In this document: piece by piece, positions 26,735 through 35,967 of the stretch | Position numbering within the stretch: position 1 is the stretch's first letter | How the letters are laid out: each line of letters starts with the position of its first letter | NCBI GenBank assembly: GCA_019636245.1 | Contig: JAHBXX010000043.1 | Location: 1 to 39,496, forward strand | DNA length: 39,496 nucleotides | DNA from: Planctomycetota bacterium | GTDB lineage: Bacteria > Planctomycetota > UBA1135 > UBA2386 | Direction of reading: 5' to 3' | Position numbers and translations under genes: made by a program | Notes under the pieces: generated by a model | Databases searched by the model: none | The model's input: only the letters and a program-made list of their open reading frames with translations | What the model was told of the DNA's origin: nothing

Positions 26735-28327
26735 GTGACCTTCGCGACGCTGAAGACCGGCATCGACGGCCTCGACGGCCTGCTCGGTGGCGGCATCCGG
26801 TATCCCGACGACAGCGCCGCGTTCGTCTGTCTGGCCGGCGGCCCTGGCACCGGCAAGACGCTGCTGGCGCTCGAACTCGTCGTGCGGGCCTGGCTGGACG
26901 CCGACGACGGCGCCACGTTCCTCTACTACTCGGTCGAACACTCGCCGGAGAGCCTGCACAAGAAGCTCGCCGCCGACTTCGACTGGTTCCGCGCCGGCGC
27001 CGCGATCACCGCGCAGCCGCGCGAGGTGCCGGGCAAGCTGGTGCTGCTGGCCAGGACGCCGCGCGGGGTCGCGAAGCTGGTGATGACCCAGGCCAGGCCG
27101 GCCTCGATGCAGCAGAAGGCCGCCCGCGGCACGGCGGTCGACATCGAGTGGATCCTCGCCGAGGTCGAGAACCACCGGCTCGTCGACCCGGTGCGCATGG
27201 TCGTCATCGACAACGTGGGCCTGTTGCTCACCGACCTCGAGTACTTCGAGAAACGGGCCGCGCTGCTCGAGGTCCGGCGGCGGCTGCTCGAGAGCGGCAT
27301 CCACGGCATCTTCGTGATGGAGGAGGCGCATCCGCGCGACCTGCGGCTGCCGTCGGCCGAGGAGTTCTCGACCGACCTGATGATCCACCTGTCGTTCCGC
27401 GAGGAGGCGATCGACTTCAAGGCCCGCGCGCTCGAGATCAGCAAGGCCAGGCACCAGTACTACTACCGCGGGGTGCACCACTTCTCGATCGCCGGCCGCG
27501 GCGTCACCCGCGACGTCTACCTCGGCGCCCGCAACGAACGTGGTCCGGGCATCCACATCTATCCGTCGGTCGCGGCGCAGCTGTCGATGGCCCGCGACCA
27601 GGCCCAGTTCACGGTGCCGCCGCGCGGCAGCGAGCCGATCGACCTCGGCCATCCGGACCTCAACGGGGCGTTCCTGCACGGCACCGGGCCGGCGGAGCGC
27701 TCGTCGACGGTGCTGCTGGCGGAACCGGGCACGCCGGCGACGTTCCTGGCGCTGCGCTTCCTGGCCGCCGGCCTGCGCCGCGGCGAGAGCGTGCTGCTGG
27801 TGTCGACGCGCGAGGACCGCGACGCGATCAGGCGCATCTGCCAGCGCGAGCCGCTGCTGCGCGGCGTCTGCCTCGACGCCGACGGTCGCTTCGCCACCGA
27901 CTTCCGCGTCGTCTACCTGCACCCCGAGTTCATCGCCCCGGGCAAGTTCACCTGGGATCTGGTGCGGCTGTGCCAGGGCGGACACGCGGCCGGCGCCGCC
28001 CGCCCCGTCGTCCGCCTCGCCTTCGACAACATCCATCGCCTCGGCGACCGCTTCCCGCTGGTCACCGGGCAGCGCTTCCTGATCGCGGCGATGCTCGACC
28101 TGCTGCGCTACGAGGGCGTGACGCCGCTGTTCGTCGACATGGTGCCGCCGCGCGCGCACGACGGCGGCAGCGACTTCGATCCGTCGCCCTACCTGGTCGG
28201 CTTCGACAACGTGCTGCACGTGTTCCCGACGCCCGGCGCCGGCGACAGCGCCCGCTGCCGGGTCGTGAAATCGGTCGGCAACGAGTTCCGCACCGACGAC
28301 CCGCCGCTGGCCTGGCGCCGCCCCTGA
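26735..28327 (+). CDS. KaiC/RadA-like RecA-fold ATPase with a degenerate second domain
   Basis: A protein of 530 residues with two RecA-like domains. Domain one begins ATLKTGIDGLDGLLGGGIR, the KaiC entry signature, then Walker A GGPGTGKT (35-42, Lys41). A glutamate sits in YSVEHS (Glu68), and Walker B is MVVIDNVG (Asp159). Domain two starts near residue 300. Its P-loop position reads AEPGTPAT (329-336), so the Lys and Gly needed for ATP are gone; a Walker-B-like RLAFDN remains. KaiC-type proteins form hexamers and switch state by ATP hydrolysis and, in cyanobacteria, autophosphorylation. No KaiA or KaiB is present. The divergent neighbour is a phosphatase-fold protein, suggesting a two-part phospho-signalling or sensing unit. 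Confidence 0.85.
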   Translation: MTFATLKTGIDGLDGLLGGGIRYPDDSAAFVCLAGGPGTGKTLLALELVVRAWLDADDGATFLYYSVEHSPESLHKKLAADFDWFRAGAAITAQPREVPGKLVLLARTPRGVAKLVMTQARPASMQQKAARGTAVDIEWILAEVENHRLVDPVRMVVIDNVGLLLTDLEYFEKRAALLEVRRRLLESGIHGIFVMEEAHPRDLRLPSAEEFSTDLMIHLSFREEAIDFKARALEISKARHQYYYRGVHHFSIAGRGVTRDVYLGARNERGPGIHIYPSVAAQLSMARDQAQFTVPPRGSEPIDLGHPDLNGAFLHGTGPAERSSTVLLAEPGTPATFLALRFLAAGLRRGESVLLVSTREDRDAIRRICQREPLLRGVCLDADGRFATDFRVVYLHPEFIAPGKFTWDLVRLCQGGHAAGAARPVVRLAFDNIHRLGDRFPLVTGQRFLIAAMLDLLRYEGVTPLFVDMVPPRAHDGGSDFDPSPYLVGFDNVLHVFPTPGAGDSARCRVVKSVGNEFRTDDPPLAWRRP

Positions 28328-28383
28328 GGCCGGCCGGTCGCCGAAACCGCGCACGCAACCTGTTGCAGCCGGCCCACGTCCGC

Positions 28384-28389
28384 TACCCT
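28384..28389 (+). promoter_or_regulatory. Candidate -10 element (TACCCT) of the outer-membrane barrel gene
   Basis: GCTACCCT lies 72 bp before the ATG at 28462. A TTGCAG at 28363-28368 could be the -35 box, but the 15-bp spacer is short. Confidence 0.27.
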
Positions 28390-28461
28390 GACCGCAGGCC
28401 CCCAGGCTTGCGGCGACCCGCAACGTGCCGCGCGGGGTCGGACCGAACCCAAGGATCCCCG

Positions 28462-29352
28462 ATGCGCCGAACCGTCGCCACCTGCCTCGGCCTCTCCGCC
28501 GTCCTCGCTGCCCAGGAAACGCGCCCCGACCCGCAGGCCCCGCCGCCGAAGGTCGTCAGCGGCCGCTTCGGCTTCGACTTCACGTCGCAGTACTTCTTCC
28601 GCGGTCTGGTGCAGGAGAACCAGGGCGCCATCTGGCAGCCCTACGTCGAGCTGAACTGGGGGCTGCACGAGGGCGACGGCGACCTGCGCAAGGTCGACTT
28701 CAAGTTCGGCCTCTGGAACAGCGTGCACGACGAGAAGACCGGCGGCGCCGGCGTCTGGTACGAGAGCAACTTCTACTTCGGCGTCGAGGCGCAGATCGGC
28801 GAACGCCTGACGGCGGGCCTGACCTACTCGATCTACGACTCGCCGAACGGCAGCCCGACGTTCTCGAAGAACGGCCGCCCGGTCGAGGAGCTGGTGTTCA
28901 GCTTCGACTACGACGACCGCGGCCAGTGGTTCGAGTCGCTGACCAGCGGCCTGCAGCCGTCGCTGGTGCTGGCGGTCGAACTGGACGGCCAGCGCGACGT
29001 GATCAGCGGCGCCGGCCACGTCGGCATCTACGCCGGCCTCGGCATCGAGCCGTCGTTCGTGATCGGCAAGCTCGCCGACGGCGACCTGACGTTCTCGATC
29101 CCGACGACGCTGGGCCTGAGCCTGCGCGACTACTACGAACGCACCGTCGGCGGCGGCAACGACGACTTCTTCGGCTACCTGCAGGTCGGCGCGGAGCTGT
29201 CGGCGCCGCTGACCTTCCTGCCCTCCCGAATGGGGCCGTGGACCGGTCGCGCCGGCGCGCACTTCCTGCTGCTCGGCGACAACAACGAGGCCCGCAACGG
29301 CGGCGACGTCAGCGAGGTGATCTTCACGCTCGGCTTCGAGACGGTGTTCTGA
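28462..29352 (+). CDS. Outer-membrane beta-barrel protein, TorF/TIGR02001-like
   Basis: A protein of 296 residues. It begins with a signal peptide (MRRTVATCLGLSAVLAAQ). The first strand reads GRFGFDFTSQYFFRGLVQENQG, strongly like the opening of TIGR02001/TorF putative porins (SxYxFRGxSQ). Alternating hydrophobic/polar strands of about 10 residues continue to the end (VWYESNFYFGVEAQIG, RLTAGLTYSIYD, GHVGIYAGLGIEPSF). The last strand is VIFTLGFETVF, with the terminal Phe recognised by the BAM complex. It is expected in the outer membrane as a small-solute channel or structural barrel; substrate unknown. The convergent neighbour is separated by a bidirectional hairpin. Confidence 0.82.
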   Translation: MRRTVATCLGLSAVLAAQETRPDPQAPPPKVVSGRFGFDFTSQYFFRGLVQENQGAIWQPYVELNWGLHEGDGDLRKVDFKFGLWNSVHDEKTGGAGVWYESNFYFGVEAQIGERLTAGLTYSIYDSPNGSPTFSKNGRPVEELVFSFDYDDRGQWFESLTSGLQPSLVLAVELDGQRDVISGAGHVGIYAGLGIEPSFVIGKLADGDLTFSIPTTLGLSLRDYYERTVGGGNDDFFGYLQVGAELSAPLTFLPSRMGPWTGRAGAHFLLLGDNNEARNGGDVSEVIFTLGFETVF

Positions 29353-29365
29353 GGCACGGCGCCGT

Positions 29366-29390
29366 GGTCCGGTGCCCCCGGCGCCGGACC
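29366..29390. terminator. Bidirectional hairpin terminator between convergent genes
   Basis: GGTCCGGTGC (29366-29375) pairs with GCGCCGGACC (29381-29390), 10 bp with one G-T wobble and a 5-nt loop. It sits in the 49-bp gap between the stops of the barrel gene (29352) and the membrane protein (29402). No T-tract follows either way, as is common in very GC-rich genomes. Confidence 0.55.
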
Positions 29391-29401
29391 CGCCACCGCC
29401 G

Positions 29402-29967
29402 TCAGCTCCGGTTCGCCTCGCCGTGGCCGCTGTCGAACAGCACCTCGACCTGCATGCGGCCGAGGTTGTCGAACGTGCGCTTGCGGCGCAGCTGCGGCCA
29501 CCAGTCGTAGAGCAGCAGCTCCACCGGCCGCCACATCGCCACCCAGCCGATGATCAGCAGCCCCTCGTCGACCACCCGCATCCACTCGACCGCGGTGAGC
29601 TGGTGCAGCAGCGCGCGCGCCGCCATGCAGGTGCCGAGGAACAGCAGGCCGACCAGGAGGCTCGTGCGTCCCTGCTGCAGCGTGCGGCGCACCTCGAGGC
29701 GCGCGAGGTCGCTGCGGTAGGCGAAGTAGTTGTGCATGGCCGTCGCCACGGTCTGCTGCGGCTCCAACGGGCGCTGGTCGGCCGGCAGGTGCAGCCGGAA
29801 CACCAGCGGCGTGTCCGGCGGATACTCGCGGGCCCAGCTGACGATGAACTCCTCGGCGTCGCGGTCGAGGTCCTTCTCGTGGAAGGGCGCCGGATCGAAC
29901 GAGTCGAACAGCTGGTCGAGCGCCCGCAGGCGCAGCTCGATGCGACCGGAGGCGCGCGCCGGAGCGG

Positions 29968-29971
<4 letters not shown>
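29402..29971 (-). CDS. Conserved-looking membrane protein of unknown function coupled to acs
   Basis: A protein of 189 residues from GTG 29971, overlapping the acs stop (GTGA), so translation is coupled. I do not recognise a named family. The N-terminal half is soluble and acidic: RALDQLFDSFDPAPFHEKDL, then DAEEFIVSWAREYP and LVFRLHLPAD. A helix with YFAYRSDLARLEVRRTL precedes two hydrophobic helices (SLLVGLLFLGTCMAARALL and GLLIIGWVAMWRPVELLLYDWW). The chain ends with RRKRTFDNLGRMQVEVLF. The pattern of conserved-looking acidic and aromatic blocks suggests a real family rather than a chance ORF. Its tight link to acetyl-CoA synthetase hints at a role near the membrane in acetate use or Acs regulation; that is inference. 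Confidence 0.75.
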
Positions 29972-31911
<1,940 letters not shown>

Positions 31912-31940
31912 GGTTCGACTCCCCGGGGCCAGGGGCCCGG

Positions 31941-33437
31941 TCAGAGGGTGCGGGCCCAGTGCAGCAGGGTGCGCACCGCCGTGCCGGCGGCCCCGCCCTT
32001 GTAGTAGTCCTTGTGCAGGCCGCCGTAGGCGGCGCCGGCGATGTCGAGGTGGGCCCAGGGCGTGTCGCCGGCGAAGTAGGACAGGAACGCGCCGCCCGCG
32101 GTCGAGCCATTGCCGTGCTGCGGCCCGTTGATGTTGGCGAGGTCGGCGAACTTGCTCTTCATCTGCTCCTTGTGGCAGTCCCAGAGCGGCAGCTGCCACA
32201 GCGGCTCGTCGGCCGCCTTGCCGGCGGCGACCAGCGCCTCGATCACGCGCTGGTCGTTGCCCATGATGCCCGCCATCTCGTGCCCGAGCGCCGTCACCAC
32301 CGCGCCGGTCAGGGTCGCGAGGTCGACGACCACCGCCGGATCGTGGAACTTGCGCGCGTAGCAGATCGCGTCGGCGAGCACGAGCCGCCCCTCGGCGTCG
32401 GTGTTCAGCACCTCGATGGTGTGGCCGTCCATCGCCCGCACGACGTCGCCGGGCTTCTGCGCGTTCGGCCCGGGCATGTTCTCGGTCGCGGCGATCAGGC
32501 CGACGAAGTTGTGCTTGGGGCGGTGCTCGCCCAGCCCGCCGTGCGCGAGCGCATGGAAGAAGCCGAGCACGGCGCCGGCGCCGCACATGTCGTAGCGCAT
32601 CTCGTCCATCTTGCCGGCCGGCTTGATGCTGATGCCGCCGGTGTCGAACGTGAGCCCCTTGCCGACCACGCAGGCGTTGCGCTTCGCGCCCGGCACGCGG
32701 TACTCGAGCACGACGAACTTCGGCGGCTCGTCGCTGCCGCGGGCGACGCCGAGCAGCGCCCCCATGCCGAGCTTCTGCATCGCCGGGCGGTCGAGCACCT
32801 TGACGTGCAGCCGGCCGCCGGCGAGCCGCCGCGCCGCCTGCGCCAGGGTCGTGGGCGTGCAGACGTTCGACGGCTGGTTCTCGAGGTCGCGGGCGAACGC
32901 CGTCGCCTCGGCGCCGATGCGGCCGAGTTCGAGCCCGCGCTGGAACGCCGCCTCGTCGCGGCGCGCGAGCCCGGCGGCGGCGACGCGGCACTTCTGGCCG
33001 GCGCGGGGCTTGGGCGCCTTGCGCCGCGGCGGCGCGTAGACGTAGGCGCCGAGCACCAAGCCCTCGGCGACGGCGCGCCCGGCGGCCTCCGCCTCGACGT
33101 CGCCGAGCGCCGCCGCCGGCACGATCAGCGCGAAGTCGGCGACCTCGGCCCGTTCGGCCGCCGCCTGGGCGACGGCGGCGACGCGCCGCAGCTGCTCCGT
33201 GGTCAGCTGCGCGCGGGTGCCGCAGCCGACGAAACCGAGCCGCTTGCAGGCCGCCTTCGCCGGCTGGTGGAACAGCGACACCTTGCGCGCCGCGGTGGCG
33301 AGGTCGCCGGTCGCCTTGGCGGCGGCGATCGCCCCGCGCAGCAGGGGCCCCGCGTCGGGGACGGCGCCGTCGGTGGCCAGCACGAACACGAGTTCGCCGC
33401 GGCACGCCGCGGCAACGGGAACGGAGCGGAACTTCAT
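31941..33437 (-). CDS. pepA: Leucyl aminopeptidase, M17 family
   Basis: A protein of 498 residues. The N-terminal macro-like domain is variable. The catalytic domain has VVGKGLTFDTGGISIKP (metal-binding Lys and Asp) and the M17 signature NTDAEGRLVLADAICYA. GHEMAGIMGND and the late WAHLDIAGAAY also fit. It removes N-terminal amino acids from peptides in the cytoplasm as a dinuclear-metal hexamer. The start ATG 33437 (MKFRSVPVAAA) was chosen over an upstream non-ATG at 33476 for its family-like beginning. It lies 72 bp downstream of moaX and 29 bp upstream of acs on the same strand. Confidence 0.95.
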   Translation of the reverse strand: MKFRSVPVAAACRGELVFVLATDGAVPDAGPLLRGAIAAAKATGDLATAARKVSLFHQPAKAACKRLGFVGCGTRAQLTTEQLRRVAAVAQAAAERAEVADFALIVPAAALGDVEAEAAGRAVAEGLVLGAYVYAPPRRKAPKPRAGQKCRVAAAGLARRDEAAFQRGLELGRIGAEATAFARDLENQPSNVCTPTTLAQAARRLAGGRLHVKVLDRPAMQKLGMGALLGVARGSDEPPKFVVLEYRVPGAKRNACVVGKGLTFDTGGISIKPAGKMDEMRYDMCGAGAVLGFFHALAHGGLGEHRPKHNFVGLIAATENMPGPNAQKPGDVVRAMDGHTIEVLNTDAEGRLVLADAICYARKFHDPAVVVDLATLTGAVVTALGHEMAGIMGNDQRVIEALVAAGKAADEPLWQLPLWDCHKEQMKSKFADLANINGPQHGNGSTAGGAFLSYFAGDTPWAHLDIAGAAYGGLHKDYYKGGAAGTAVRTLLHWARTL

Positions 33438-33509
33438 GCGGCGGCCGTTGTAGCCACCCGCGCGCTCCGGCACCACGATCGAGGCCGCCCGCGGCGCGGC
33501 CGGCAGCGG

Positions 33510-34214
33510 TCAGGAACCGGCGCCGTGCGGCAGTTCGCCGATCCAGCGCGCTTCGTCGCCGCGGCGCAGCTGCTCCCGCTTCCAGATCGGCACCTCGCTC
33601 TTGAGCCGGTCGATCAGGAACCGGCAGGCGTCGAACGCCGGCCCGCGGTGCGGCGACGCCACGACGATCGCCACCGAGGTCTCGCCGACCGGCACGTCGC
33701 CGAGCCGGTGCACGACGCGGGCGCGGGTGATCGGGTAGCGCTTGATCGCCTCCTCGAACAGCGCGCACATGACCTTCTGCGCCATCTCCGGGTAGGCCTC
33801 GTACTGCAGGCGTTCGACCGCCGCGCCTTCGTTCTGGTCGCGCGTGGTGCCGAGGAACGTCACCACCGCGCCGTCCGAGTCGGTGCGGCACTCGGCCTCG
33901 AGCGCCCGCGGGTCGATCGGCTGCAGCACCAGGTCGAAGCGATACAGGTCGCGGGCGCCGCTGCCGCCGCTGATCGGCGGGATGAACGCGACCTCGTCGC
34001 CGTCGGCGAGCACGCTCTCGGCCCGCGCGTAGTCGCGGTTGACGGCGTAGGCGACCGGTATCCGGGCGAGTTCCGGCCGCTGCGCCGCCAGCCGCTGGCG
34101 CAGGCCCTCGACGGTGGTGCCGACAGCCACTTCCAGCGCCATCGCGTCCGTACCAAGGACCTCACGCACCGCGGCGAAGCAGCGCAGGGTGACGCGGATC
34201 GTCGGTTCGGGCAT
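33510..34214 (-). CDS. moaX: Molybdopterin synthase MoaD-MoaE fusion (MoaX)
   Basis: A protein of 234 residues from ATG 34214. Residues 1-84 are MoaD: a ubiquitin-like fold (RVTLRCFAAVREVLGTDAMAL) ending EVAFIPPISGG. Normally that Gly-Gly is the free C-terminus charged as a thiocarboxylate. Here it is internal (Gly83-Gly84) and runs on through SGARDLYRF into MoaE. The MoaE part has FLGTTRDQNEG, YEAYPEMAQKVM, RLGDVPVGETSVAIVV and ASPHRGPAFDA. It ends with the catalytic Lys pair in LKSEVPIWKREQ. The enzyme inserts two sulfurs into cPMP to form molybdopterin. The same fusion is known in Mycobacterium tuberculosis MoaX, which is cleaved after the Gly-Gly. No other moa gene is in the window. Confidence 0.93.
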   Translation of the reverse strand: MPEPTIRVTLRCFAAVREVLGTDAMALEVAVGTTVEGLRQRLAAQRPELARIPVAYAVNRDYARAESVLADGDEVAFIPPISGGSGARDLYRFDLVLQPIDPRALEAECRTDSDGAVVTFLGTTRDQNEGAAVERLQYEAYPEMAQKVMCALFEEAIKRYPITRARVVHRLGDVPVGETSVAIVVASPHRGPAFDACRFLIDRLKSEVPIWKREQLRRGDEARWIGELPHGAGS

Positions 34215-34319
34215 CGGGACATTCTGCCGACCGCGTAGGCAGGTTCGCCAGACCCGGGTAGATTCCTCCTGTCGTCGGCGCCAGCCCTCCGGCCCGACCC
34301 TACCGCCGTCCCCGATCTC

Positions 34320-35693
34320 ATGCGACGCACGCTCCTCCCCTGCGCGATCGCGGCCTCCGCCGCCGCGCTGACCGGCCAGTCCTGGCAGCAGTTGAATCCG
34401 ACCGCCTCCCCGTCGGTCCGACGCGCCGGGGCGATGGCGTTCGACGCCACGGCCAACCGCCTGATCCTGCACGGCGGCCTGCTGCCGGCGCCGGCCGACG
34501 TCCTCAACGAGACCTGGTCGTGGAATGGAACGACCTGGACGCTGCTCAATCCGGTCGGCGGTTCGCCGCCGCGCTGGGGCCACCAGCTGGTGCGCGACAC
34601 GGCGCAGAACCGCCTGATCACCTTCGGCGGCCGCTCGCCGACGATCAACAGCCTGGCCAGCGACACCTACGCCTGGACCGGTTCGGCGTGGTCGCTGGTG
34701 CCGACGCCCAACTCGCCGCCGGCGCGATTCCGCTACGGCTTGGCCTACGACTCGCGCCGCAACCGCGTCGTGCTGTTCGGCGGCCGCGGCCTGACGCAGG
34801 TGTTCGCCGACACGTGGGAGTTCAACGGCATCACCTGGACCCAGGCCGCGACGCCGCTGGCGCCGCCGCCGCGCGAGGACATGGTGATGGCCTACGACGC
34901 CGGCCTGGCCCGCACCGTGCTGTTCGGCGGCTACGACCCGGCCACCGACACCGTGCGCGGCGACACCTGGGAGTGGGACGGCTCCGTCTGGCAGCCGCGC
35001 GCCATCGACGGCGGCCCGGGGCCGCGCTTCCGCGCCGCCGGCATCTTCGACTCGTTCCGGCAGCGCATCGTGATGTACGGCGGCTTCGACGGCGGCTCGA
35101 TCCGCAACGAGACCTGGGAGTACGCCGGCGGCGCCTGGAACCAGGTTTCGGCGGTGGGCACGCCGTTCGCGACCGAGATGTACGCCGGCTACGACAGCCA
35201 GCGGCGACGCTTCGCGACCTTCGGCGGCGTCGGCAGCGAGTTCAGCGACGACACCTGGGAGTACACCGGCGCCACCACCGGCGCGCTCGGCACCTTCGGC
35301 ATCGGCTGTCCGACGTCGGTCGGCATCGCGTTCCCGACCGCGCCGCTGCCGCCGCGCATCAACTCGACCTACACCATCGAATGGCAGAACCTGCCGGTGA
35401 CCACGCCGGCGGTGATCATCGTGCACGGCGTGTCGAACACGCAGTGGAACGGCGTGCCGCTGCCGTTCGAGCTGACGGTGCTCGACCTCGCCGGCTGCAA
35501 CCTGCTGGTGTCCGCCGACCTGGTCGGCATCGAGGCCGCGGCCGGCGGCAACGCGACGACGACGCTCACGATCCCGAACACGCCCGCGTTCGTCAGCACC
35601 TCGATCTACTCGCAGATCCTGATCCCCGATCCGGCGGCGTTCAATGCCGTCGGCGGCGCCAGCATCGGCGCCCGCAGCCTGCTCGGCAGCTGA
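34320..35693 (+). CDS. Secreted six-repeat kelch-like propeller protein
   Basis: A protein of 457 residues. The signal peptide is MRRTLLPCAIAASAAALTGQ. Six kelch-type blades follow: NETWSWNGTTW, SDTYAWTGSAW, ADTWEFNGITW, GDTWEWDGSVW, NETWEYAGGAW, DDTWEYTG, each with an NRxVLFGG-like strand. The C-terminal domain reads FGIGCPTSVGIAF, then LPFELTVLDLAGCNLLVSADLVG and a terminal SIYSQILIPDP. The GxGC and GCxLLxSAD pattern is shared with the large kelch protein at 9777-13004. It is likely secreted or cell-surface; ligand unknown. A TAGATT box at 34259-34264 is a weak -10 candidate. It is divergent from moaX and convergent with the RHS gene. Confidence 0.85.
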   Translation: MRRTLLPCAIAASAAALTGQSWQQLNPTASPSVRRAGAMAFDATANRLILHGGLLPAPADVLNETWSWNGTTWTLLNPVGGSPPRWGHQLVRDTAQNRLITFGGRSPTINSLASDTYAWTGSAWSLVPTPNSPPARFRYGLAYDSRRNRVVLFGGRGLTQVFADTWEFNGITWTQAATPLAPPPREDMVMAYDAGLARTVLFGGYDPATDTVRGDTWEWDGSVWQPRAIDGGPGPRFRAAGIFDSFRQRIVMYGGFDGGSIRNETWEYAGGAWNQVSAVGTPFATEMYAGYDSQRRRFATFGGVGSEFSDDTWEYTGATTGALGTFGIGCPTSVGIAFPTAPLPPRINSTYTIEWQNLPVTTPAVIIVHGVSNTQWNGVPLPFELTVLDLAGCNLLVSADLVGIEAAAGGNATTTLTIPNTPAFVSTSIYSQILIPDPAAFNAVGGASIGARSLLGS

Positions 35694-35967
35694 GGCACCG
35701 GCGCGCGGGTCGTGGTGCCTGCACCTCGACGGCCTGCCCCCGCCGTCGAGCACCCGGCGCGCCGCCCGGGGTCGGGATCCACTCCGCTACGCCGGCTGTC
35801 CCCTGGACAAGCAGAACCGCATGAACACACAACAACAGGAAATGGCGAATCACCTGTCTCCCCCGGGGTTCCTCGACCAGAGATCCTGCGCCTGTGCATG
35901 ACCCTTTCCTGTAAGGCTCAACCAACAAACCTCGCCGAGTCCTGGACCCGCCGGCATCGTAGACCAG
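35694..35967. other. Gap between convergent kelch and RHS genes
   Basis: These 274 bases carry no recognisable gene. From about 35815 the composition becomes visibly less GC-rich (for example ATGAACACACAACAACAGGA), and this continues into the RHS 3' end. I saw no strong terminator hairpin. Decayed RHS sequence would be the natural expectation here, but no RHS core motif is visible in any frame. Confidence 0.4.
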
